Made by a program: the position numbers and the translations under genes | From: Sclerurus mexicanus | Taxonomy: Eukaryota; Chordata; Aves; Passeriformes; Furnariidae | Assembly: GCA_013396755.1 (NCBI GenBank) | Contig: VWZF01000445.1 | Location: 1,441,134-1,505,133 of the forward strand | DNA: 64,000 nucleotides | Direction of reading: 5' to 3' | Shown: positions 53,201-64,000 of the stretch, one piece after another | Position numbering within the stretch: position 1 is the first letter of the stretch | Layout of the letters: every line of letters starts with the position of its first letter | Notes under the pieces: model-generated | What the model was told of the DNA's origin: nothing | Database searches by the model: none | Seen by the model: only the letters and a program-made list of their open reading frames with translations

Positions 53201-56048
53201 TAGTATCGTAGCATCTCTTCAGGAAACCTGATTGTAGGACTGATAGAAAAAGAGCCCAGCTACTCATTGCCATCCTCACTGCATGCTCTGCAGCTGTGAC
53301 TTCTAATGTTTGTCCTGAACCATTAGGTTCCATTGGCTTGCCCCATCAGCTGTGTGCACACTCATCATCCATGGCATGGTCCAGGAAGCCACTGCTCAGC
53401 AGCCCACTTTGAATCCCTGCCCTGGATCCATGGTCAGCAGGGCACAGCCCTGATCAGAGTCTCACTTGCCTTCCCTCTCTGCACCTTCTGATGAAAATGC
53501 ACTCCTGAAAGTTTAATTCTGCCCATTTCTGCAGATACCATGGTGGTTTTTTCATTAATTAAGCTGGAAGCCGTGCAAGTCTTTTCCCTTTCATAACCTT
53601 TTTACGTTTTCACTGAGGCCATCTCTTGACGTGAATAAAAACATACACTGCAAAGATATGAAATGCCAGAGATTACTGAGATCACAGAAAAAGTGGAGAA
53701 ATTTATAGGTATCCATTAAAGCCTTTTTCTTCTCTTCATTTTCCTTGGCACAAGTTACCTGTAAAAATAACTAAAAGAGTAAACCAGCTTCACATAAAAA
53801 TGAAGCCTATATTTAAAATTATTGTCTTCATCCTGCTTTCTAGTTTTTCAGTCTTGAACACAAAGCAGTGAAGAGATTTTAAGCAGTAATAGATAATGAG
53901 TTCAAAGCCTTCTCAGGCTTTCCTCCATAACCATGAGATCGGACATTTCTTTACATTTCTTTTTTTTAATGAAAGCTGAGATAAAAAAACAATCACAATA
54001 CTTCAGGCTCCAGAACTCAGAGAAAAAAACAGACTTGGTGAAAATGACAGTAAAAAAATTCTAAGAGTAGCAACACTGATGACTGAAGCTAATATTTAAT
54101 TTGAACCATCAGATGTAGACTGGAAGATTAAATAGAGTCATATAATAGCAGCAACAACAAAGTAATAGGGCATTGGAAACATCATACTCCTATGAGTAAA
54201 ACATGTTTGTGTGCCAGGCCATTGGCAGTACAGGAGGACATCCATATATCTAGCTATTTTTGTCTTTTTGGCCATTCATTGACTGTATGTGAAGCAGCAA
54301 AGTATAGCAAGTCCTTCCAATAAGTGGTGTCCCCTAGAAACACCATATGTCACCACTCAGCAGCAAAACCAAGCATATTTTTCAGGTATATTTGATAAGC
54401 AGGAAGTAGTTGTACAGATCCCTAATATTAAAAATGATGGCTGCAACTGATCCAGCTTCCAAGAGAGTCAGGATGCCTTTTCATGAGCTGGGCACAGGCC
54501 TTTGGCAAAGATGGAGGGGTCCCGTTGCATGTTGATGTCACTGTCACCATGGAGTTTCCCTGGGAGCAAAGCTGTGCCATCAGCGAGGTGAGACCCATGT
54601 GGGACACCAGCAGCCATCGCTGGTCCTGGTCCCTCATCCCCTTTGCCGGTAGCTTTGATTGGGGTAGGAGATTATGTAATGTGAGCTTAAAGGATTTCTG
54701 GGATTGGATCATTTTGCAGGTGAATCAGCAGTTTCTAACCCCTCCCTGCTGGGATGGGATCTGTTTCCTTCCCAGGGAGCCTGCAGACTTTTTTGTTACC
54801 TGATTAAATTGACAAAATTCTGGTAATACCTGCTCACTTTTGAATTAAAGAAAGGATTTATCAACGAAACAAAGGCATTACAGGTTTTTCTTACTCCTTC
54901 TTGGAGCTCCCCGCATCTTTTGCATGGATTTAAGAATAAAAACAATCTTTTCTTTCTGTCCTGACCATACATCTCTAAGCAGAACGCCTTTGCCTTCAGG
55001 TTCAACTTTGGTGCCACTGCTGAAAGTTGTGCCAAGCTCTGTACAATGGAGAGCTGTCTCACAGAGCCCACTGTGAGCCTTGGCCATCCCAAGGCACCCA
55101 AAATGAGCCTACATGGGGGCTCTGTCATCCAACACCTGCCTTCCTGTGCTGGTGGCAGAGGTAGGAGGACGAGGAGACAAAACCAGCTTGAAGAATTTGT
55201 AGCCACGGCTCTCTGAGGCCCTGGTGCAAAATGTTTTAACCCAGGATAAGTGAAAAGATTTTAGCTTTTCCTTCCTAGCATTCTCTCCTGGGCCCACAGG
55301 CAGAACCAGCTGCTGGGGCAGTGCAGTTTCACCACCATCATCTGTCAGCCATGCCACAAGCTTAAATGTAGCTTGGTGTGGAGGTGAGACGAGCACAGCC
55401 CTCACCTGAAGGTATTTGCCAAAAGGGATTTGTCTCTCACTTTAAGCCATCTTTCCTCTCTGTCTAAAATAAATAACTGAGTGAGCAAGGGACTTAAAGT
55501 AAGCAAAGACCAAGACCAAGATGTTACCAAATGCAAATGACTAAAGGCTAAAGGAAGAGAAAACACTGTTCTAGAAGTCTCTGGTGTGGTGTGGGACACA
55601 CATAAGCATCATTTTCAGAAGGGACAGGGGAAGTGTAAGTGATGGTCACTGTTTAAATGACGATGAAAGGAGGAGGTAGAAGTTACTATTTTGTGCCTGA
55701 GCGCTTTCAGGGACTGTGTGCCAGTAGGGCAAGGGAGCTTAGGCATTGCTTTGCCGTTCTCATGCTGCAGTGCTTTGGCCTCTCAGCAGTAGACTGCTTT
55801 TTGGTTCCTTGGACTGCTAGCTAGCTGAAAAAGCTGTGAGTGATGAGCAAGCAGTGCATGTCTCCCTTCAAGAAAAAACATTCATTCAGCTTTTGTTATT
55901 CCTTTAAATTTCCCTTTCTCCTAATAGGATCAGTAAGGGTAAGAAAACAGCTGAATAAATGAGAATCTGGTAGTTTGTCCCAGAACTAGATGTCAGATTT
56001 ATTCAGAGTATGGTTACTTGCTATTAAAATCCTCTGCACTGAGGAGTG

Positions 56049-56075
56049 CAATATGCATTATGCATTATCATATTG
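56049..56075. promoter_or_regulatory. Repeated ATGCATT motif within an inverted repeat
   Basis: Two direct copies of ATGCATT are framed by CAATATG and CATATTG, which are reverse complements. ATGCATTA-type words resemble POU or homeodomain sites. It lies in intron 1 of a neural gene, so an intronic regulatory role is possible, but there is no direct support. Confidence 0.2.
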
Positions 56076-59000
56076 CTAATGTTGTCCCCATCACATAACA
56101 GCCTTTACCATGTCCTGTTAACAAACTGAAGTTTCCTGGGGGACCTCCTGGTGTACCACAGGCAAGCCAAATTGCAGACTGTGTAATCCCCTGAACTCGC
56201 AGGATGTGTGTGCCCTTGTAAGCTCTTGGCCCTTCTGTTGTCTGTGCAAGCCAGTCACCGAGAGTTATACGAGTGAGCTCTGGAAGCAAGTGGAAAAATC
56301 CGTGTGGCCGCAGCTGAATTCCCAGCATGGCAGCAGAAAGGAGAAGTGCTGTGGGACTGCAGCTCTCGGCGGGGAAGAGGCAACAGCCCCATGGTGCATG
56401 GGCAGCCACGGGCAAGCAAAAGGAGAGGGGAGGTTGAAAAGAGAGCCTGCAACCATGCTGCAGCATACCCTGCCCTCCACTGAGGTGGCAGAGGGTTTTT
56501 CATAGGATCTTGTCTGAAAAAGAAAAGTGCAGATATAGTGATGTGTTTGTCTTGAGGGTAAAAGTCTGTCAGGCCTCCCAGAGCTGAATCCTTGGGCGTT
56601 CTGGGGCAGTTTTCAGCATACTTTGTTGGGATGGAGGGAGTGGCAAGCTTTCCTCCTCTCTGGCTGTTTGCCGCCAGTCGGAGACCAAACACTGTGGCCA
56701 CTGGCAAAGCTTGGGATATATCTCATAGCTGCTCCAAACTGCACAGGCTGGCAGCCAGCTCTGGGACAGCCAGGATGTGCCAGGACACATTGCTGTCTGC
56801 CTGCTTCCCTCTCCTCCCTGAAGCCCCATCACTGGGAGGTGCGATGGGCAGGTTCCCCCTGGGCAGCACCCGGTCCAGCCCAGCACGGTCTCGCAGGAAG
56901 CACCAGGCCACTGCTGCAGAACGGGTGCCTGAGTCTGAAGTGATCATGGGCAAGAGGAAAGGAGTATGTTAGATATGACATTTAGGTTCTAGCCTTTCAC
57001 TAAAGATGAAGTAACAGCGGAGACAGATGAGGTTATTTTATAACCTAAATATTAAAAGAAAATGCTTCAGATGTAACAGGAAGCAAATGCAGCAGTGAGG
57101 CAGGGTGGATAAATAGCAACACTCACTCTTTGACAGAAGTTGCATGTCAGTTTAGTTTCTTCTGCATTGTGTCACTCCAAGAATCCTCTCTGAAGGAGTT
57201 GTATTGTGAATCTAATAAAGGCAGGAAATTCCTTCTATTCCTCCTCGTTGGCCTCAGCTGCGCTCCTTTATATGTCTGATTTTATAACTGTTGTCAATGA
57301 AAACCATACAGTAGCTCCCACTGTAAAAAAATTAAAATCAGATATCTGTCTTTGATTCAGTAAATCAAGGCATTTTCCCCTAACTGTAATGATGTACATT
57401 TGAATTTGTACCCCATAACAGCTCTGTCAAAGCAGAGCTTTGCAACCGCAAGCTGGAAAGACAGGAAGAATTCCCCATATGGGTTAATTTCTGTGGCATT
57501 TTCCTGCAAATCTTTTAATTTGTTTTGCTTTATAAAGTAGTTGTGCAGAAGACCCTAATCTATTGCATGGACAGTTATGTTTTCTCCCACCACAATGGAA
57601 AATTTTGCTCCACACCATGGCCATGTATTATGTTCTCACAGTACTGTGAAAAGATTTGTTAGTTCAGTTCATTTGTCAAACTTACCTTCTTAACGCCAGT
57701 ATTGAACTGTTATTTCTGTCAAAAATATAAAAGCTACTCCAATGTGGAAATATACACCCCCAAGCTGCTAGAGAAAAAACTTGAGACTATAGGAATGTTG
57801 TAATCTTTGCCTATATGATGTTACATTATCCTGAGGAATAGAAGCAACATAACTAAATTTATACCCATCACAGCTTGTGCAATGTAACCACAAAACAATC
57901 AGATTGATAGTACAATATAAATGGGGGGGCGGTTCTGCAAATATATCTCAAATACCACACAATAGTGACTATGACTATTTAGTTTCAACAGATGCAGCAG
58001 TTTAGCCATGATTATTAGACATTTTGTCCATTGCCACCAGATGAGTGTATAAGGTCTACTGCTCTCATGTACGCTGTTTCTATTTTTTTTAAACAATGTT
58101 TGTCATCAGAAAGTAGCCAGTTCCATTACATATTACCTGTTCCCAGCCTCTTTACTGAGAGGAAGAGTCTCCTGCCTTCTTTACATTACAGTGGAAAACA
58201 GCACGTGCAAGTAGGAAAAAAAGGAATCACATTTCCTTAGCCAGTTCTCTCTGTCTTGCTCAAAATCTCAAGGCACAAAATAACTATTTCTCCCTTTAGG
58301 GAAAAGAAATTAGAGTCTTTACTTGATTGTTAAGTTCCCTGGAAGAGCTGTGGTCTCCCCATTTTGCAGCTGAAGGAGGGCTTCTCCTTCTCTTTTACCA
58401 GCCCTACTGTTGCCACCACACCTTTGCAATGCACCTGTGCATCATTTCGCTCAGTGTAAAAGGGACCAAAGGATAAATCCATGCAGTTCCTCAGAGCAGA
58501 TCCCTCCTCGGCATCAGCAACTGGTTGTGCAGACTGCCACGTCCAGGGGGTTGTTACACCCACGCAGCACAAGAGTTGTGTGCCCCTGTGCATCATCACT
58601 GCTCACACCTTGAGGAGTCACATCTCTCACCAAGCCTTGCACAAAGCACGTACGCAGTGGTGTGCAGGCAGCCCTGACATTTGGGTTGTTGGGTACCCAC
58701 TGTTCCACCTAGAAAAGAGCAGAGGGTCCCCCTTCCTCAACTTCATGGCTACCCACCATGAACAACATCACAGCCACAGGGAAAGTCTGCTCAGATGTCT
58801 GGTGATGGGTAATGTGTTGGCCTCAGCAGCATCCTTATGGAAGGTCTTGGAACTCTCTGTACAAATGAAGTAGCACAGAAAGAGCTAAATGGTGATGGTG
58901 GTGAATGAGGCCTTCCCATTTTAGAAGAAAAAATTTGCAAAAAACCAGCTTGCACTTTACTAAGGCTCCAAACATTAATAAACTCAATATTTTGTTCTTG

Positions 59001-59945
59001 AAAACCATTGCAATGCCAGTCTATTAGGTCTATTCCCTCACCATGGTTTAGATTTCTTCTTTCTTCTGTGCTGACTAAAATGGATTCAGAAAAGGTTGGA
59101 AGAGTTTTCTGTATTTTTTCAAGAAGAGATGATGATTTTTCTTTCTGATGCTCAAAAATAACTGAATGCTTTTCGGGTCAGAGCTCAGGCATGGCAAATT
59201 TCAGAAGCATGCAAAACAACTTACAAAGGAGGCTTCACTGAGAGCTTCTAGACCTAATAATAACCTATAGACCCTGAAGTTAGGGGGCCCTCACTAATCA
59301 ACAGGACTTCTCTGCTCTCAGACTTACTGAGGAATTGATGGGGGGAAGACGGAGGGGAAAAGAGGGCAAATTAGTTATTGCCAGCTATCTTCTGCTCTGC
59401 CAACAGTCTCCATACACACGACATGCAGCTCTGGCCTGTCCTTTACTCTGAGTGAGTGCTACTCCCCTGCCAATGCCAGGCTGCTGGCACATCCTGCAGA
59501 GGTGGCACACCTGGTCATGTTGCTCTTCTGCTTTCTGTACCTCAAGTTCATCTTTGAGAGAGTGATTGGGCAGTCCTGAGCACAACCATATCCCTGGACA
59601 TGATTGGTCTGTGGCTCCCTCTTCTATGTTGTCCCAGATCACTTGAAAATGAAGGTCTGGACCTTTTGAGTTTGCTTATGTAGAGGCCAAACAGCAGATA
59701 TGCGTGGCACAAATGCAAGTCATAATACAGCAACACAATACAGTTACCAGCAAAGGGCATAGGGGAATAATACTGCTGTTTTGATGCATGTTTCCTTTTT
59801 TTTGCAATGAGTGTGCTATTAATACCGCCGTCAACAGAACTTCTGTTGTTGTTGTTGCTTAGATCAAGTAGGACAGGGACGGCGATGAGGAGCTGCTGTT
59901 GTTCTGGCTGCTACTGTGCAAGATGAACTGATGAATAACGTGTGT

Positions 59946-59965
59946 GATTTCTCTTTCCCTTGTAG
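59946..59965 (+). other. PTCHD1: Splice acceptor of PTCHD1 exon 2
   Basis: GATTTCTCTTTCCCTTGTAG provides a strong pyrimidine tract and a TAG acceptor directly before TTG (Leu). The TAG is itself an in-frame stop, which fixes the left limit of the coding frame at this junction. Confidence 0.95.
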
Positions 59966-61159
<1,194 letters not shown>

Positions 61160-62446
61160 TGAGCGAGCTTAGGGAGGGTTTTTCAGCTCTCTTCTGAGGG
61201 ACAGAGCTCTGACACCCTTGGTCAGGAAAGGACCTGTCTGGTCAGTGCCAGCACATCCCATGACGGAGAGTTATGGAGGGAAGCAGCATTGGCTGCTCCC
61301 TGGCTCTCATGCCAGCAGAGGCATCTTCATTACCCTGGGTTTTGTACTGCCTTCTCACTGTGGGGTGCGGAGTGGTTTCGGTTTCTTTTGTTTTCTGCAA
61401 GAGTAGGAAAGAGGAAGAGAGAAAGGTGATCATCTTGCTCCCGAACTGAAGTCAGTGCCCTCTCCTGTTGGCACCAGGGCATTTGTGCGGATGCCGCATA
61501 TTGTACCCAAACAGGCAGGAGGACTTCACGGGAGACAAAACGAGAGCTCTGGAGAGTTCACAGCCTCTTTGTTTGTGTTTGGTTCATAACCAGTGTGAAA
61601 AGCTTTATGCGCTGTAGGTGTTTAATATGTCCTTGTTCATGCCATTAGTCATTTGTGGAGAATAATACATGCATTGATTTGATCACAGCTTCCCCAGCTG
61701 AAAATCAGTGCTCAGTAATACTTCAGGTTTCAAGTGTAAGAATGTCTCCACAGACTTAGTTACATCGTGTAGTAATATGACATGTTTCAAACACAGTTAT
61801 TTTTACATCCAGCACCAAGTTCCTATGCCGTGCCAGTACTCTAATACTGTTGCACTGTGGTATTGTTGCACTGTAATTAAAGACTATGCTTCAGTGCATC
61901 ACACTACCAGTTAAACTACAGAATATATTCAGTGACAAAGAGAATTCAGCTACATTACATCAGCTCTTATTTTCAGATGACACCCATGAAAATTAAACTA
62001 TATTGTAATCGAGAAGAAATGCAGCACAAGAAAATCAGAGTGAAAAGAAGGGTTTCTTTCTGACCTGAGCCTTTGGTTTCTTTGGTGGGTTTTTGTGCCC
62101 GTGCATGTATTATAAAATTCAATTCCTCAGACTAAGTGGTGTATATTACATGTAATATTACATAGGAGGGGATTTCCAATTGTGTTAGAAGAGTAGCAGA
62201 AAAGAAGTCTGAAGTCCAGCCATATGAAATGAAAGTACATGGGGAAAAGTGACTCAAAAATATGAAACATCAGCTTTGTTTAAGGATCAAAGCATCAGCT
62301 CACTGGGACAGTCTTTCAGATCTTTAATTTACTAATAGCGACAATACTGAGACTTGACATCCTCGAAGACTTATATTTAACTATGAAAAGTTTCACATTT
62401 CTATTTTAGTGTTCCTTTAAGTGCTGAGCTATATAGCCAGCTCTGC

Positions 62447-62520
62447 TTTTCTTTTCTTTTTTTCTGGTTTGCTTTTGGTTTTTGTTTGGTTGTTTGGTTT
62501 TTTTTGGTCTTGCTTGTTTG
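62447..62520. repeat. T-rich low-complexity tract (TTTGG/TTTTC type)
   Basis: The tract consists of T runs broken by GG and C in an irregular TTTGGTT/TTTTCTT pattern. It is simple low-complexity sequence. It may be the poly-T equivalent of an old insertion tail, but no element body was recognised beside it. Confidence 0.7.
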
Positions 62521-63454
62521 AAGTACTCCACTCCTGAAAGGGCAGCTCAGCTCTCACTGGTCAAGTTTGAGAAGCCAAGTTCAAACAGGTGAACAGAAGG
62601 CACTGAAGATATTTTGGAGTTTTTAATGAGAACTGTTTTAAACAGGCAGATAGCTAGAAGGGCAGGGTTGTCTAGTTCTCTCTTTTTTTTTCTTTTTTTT
62701 TTTCTTGCTACAGTACGATGGAAAGATTCAGCATGCATTTCAAAATGTATTTCCTACCTATATGTTGTTTTGCTTATAAAGGATGTTTTAACTCAAGGTA
62801 ACTGAAGGCTAGAGACACTAACCACCCTCCATTATAGACTGCTGAACTGCTTCCATTTAATTTCAGTGACCATCAGATTAGGTCATAGATTAAGTGACCT
62901 TTAGAAAGCTAAAGGATTTCTGGCTAACAGTGTAGCCCTGTATCCGTTACTCATAATCTCATGGCTAAAAGCAAAAATTAGATAGAAAAAGTGATTACAC
63001 TGGACACATTTCAGGCAAGGCCCCTTTACTGGTATACATCATTAATGAAGTTTCCTTGGTTTATAGCAGCTGAGGGTTTTTAACTTTTGATCAGTGTTGC
63101 AGAGGCGGGGGGACACTCTGCAGACATCATCTGTCCTCTGACACAGGACAAGATTACGTCTTTCATAACAGATACTTTTTGCCATGCACTTTTTCTCCTC
63201 CTTGGATTGCTTCCTCCTGTGTTTCACTGCACTACCGCTACAGCATTTGTATCATGTCTAACCTGAATTCCCCTTTTGCAACTCAGCTGTCCTCCTTGTT
63301 TATCCACTGCATCTGGAAAATTTTTTTTTTCTTTTTTCATTGCATATTTGGGACAACTCTCACTTGCCCAGTCCTCCTCCCTTTCATCCCAGGTTTCCTT
63401 AGACTGTGCTTACCAGACTTCCATCAGTCTTCTTGCTTTTGACCGTTCTACACC

Positions 63455-63830
63455 TTCCGTGTAGTGTGGTGCCTAAATCTGGGCACAGGATTCAGGCTTA
63501 GGCTTTCAGCAGCAAGTAGAGTAGGAGGATGATTTTGCACATCTTGCATATGGCACTGCTGTTCATACGTCGCCATATGACATTCATTTCTTTCTCAGAA
63601 GTATGAAATGGTTGGCATTTGGTTGGTGGCACATGGTAATTCACGGATTCTTCGTGTCATTTTCTACCCTGTTTTTACAGTCATTTATTCCAAACAACAT
63701 GTAGAAGTTTGCCCTTGTCCTTTCTGAATTATGGATTATCTCACACCATTTCTCCTCCTCACTATCTGCCCTTCCAAGGTGTATTGACTGCAGTTGTTCA
63801 GCAACATTTTGCAATTATCAACTTTTTCAT
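63455..63830 (-). mobile_element. Probable ancient CR1-like LINE remnant, minus strand
   Basis: On the + strand the segment starts GTGGTGCCTAAATCTGGGCA, continues through AGCAAGTAGAGTAGGAGGAT and a TGGCACTGCTGTTCATAC-like part, then GTAGAAGTTTGCCCTTGTCC. The order matches the reverse complement of an internal CR1 3' ORF2 region. Divergence is very high and the right end is uncertain. It could instead be another old LINE of the CR1/L3 group. Confidence 0.42.
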
Positions 63831-64000
63831 ATTTTCAAGAATTGCTTTCTGAATAGTTTGTCCAGTCATATGCCCATCCTAATAATATAGGCAGTATATC
63901 TGCAAAATAGTCCAATCAAGGTGCTTTCATTCATCCTGTTTTCTGTGATATCCCTTCTGCATCAGCCATTTCCAAGAAGAAACAAGCTATAGTGAAGGGT

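Noticed and set aside
56200..56972. Second GC-richer patch in intron 1 with several frames
   Set aside because: The reasoning is the same as for the 52 kb patch: there is no domain, and overlapping frames lie on both strands.

Overview
The window looks like a stretch of bird (or at least sauropsid) nuclear genome. The main evidence is several CR1 LINE 3' ends on both strands with tails of the ATTCTGTGATT or ATTCTATTCT kind, a probable ERVL-type solo LTR, and a GC-rich first exon lost in an assembly gap. Nothing bacterial or viral in organisation is present: there is no dense coding, operon, CRISPR array or ribosome-binding-site pattern.

The only protein-coding gene I can support is PTCHD1 (patched domain containing 1), on the + strand. 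The visible part of exon 1 is 46623-46916. It is preceded by a run of 706 Ns (45917-46622) that hides the start codon, about 20 N-terminal codons, the 5'UTR and the core promoter. Intron 1 is 46917-59965, exon 2 is 59966-60626, and intron 2 runs from 60627 past the right edge. The large 3' exon is outside the window. The two visible exons encode 318 whole codons of a protein of roughly 890 residues: the first membrane segment, the first extracellular domain, and the start of the sterol-sensing-type membrane domain. Splice sites and phases are canonical, and the reading frame is intact.

The left 45.8 kb (1-45775) holds no recognisable protein-coding gene. It contains scattered CR1 fragments (about 9.2, 14.1, 16.8, 21.4, 39.8 and 44.5 kb), a probable solo LTR (15.7-16.6 kb), three old MIR-like SINE remnants (27.2, 32.5 and 39.1 kb), microsatellites including (AAACC)10 at 23701, and AT-rich stretches with clustered homeodomain-type cores that could be conserved enhancers. 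A second, small CpG island lies at about 35.2-35.5 kb, some 11 kb upstream of PTCHD1. With a good minus-strand splice donor beside it, it is the best candidate for an unannotated non-coding promoter, possibly of an antisense transcript like the mammalian PTCHD1-AS. That is inference only.

I found no convincing novel biological system. The items most worth checking are the distal CpG island, the missing 5' end of PTCHD1, the unusually long open frame continuing from exon 2 into intron 2, and two perfect hairpins.
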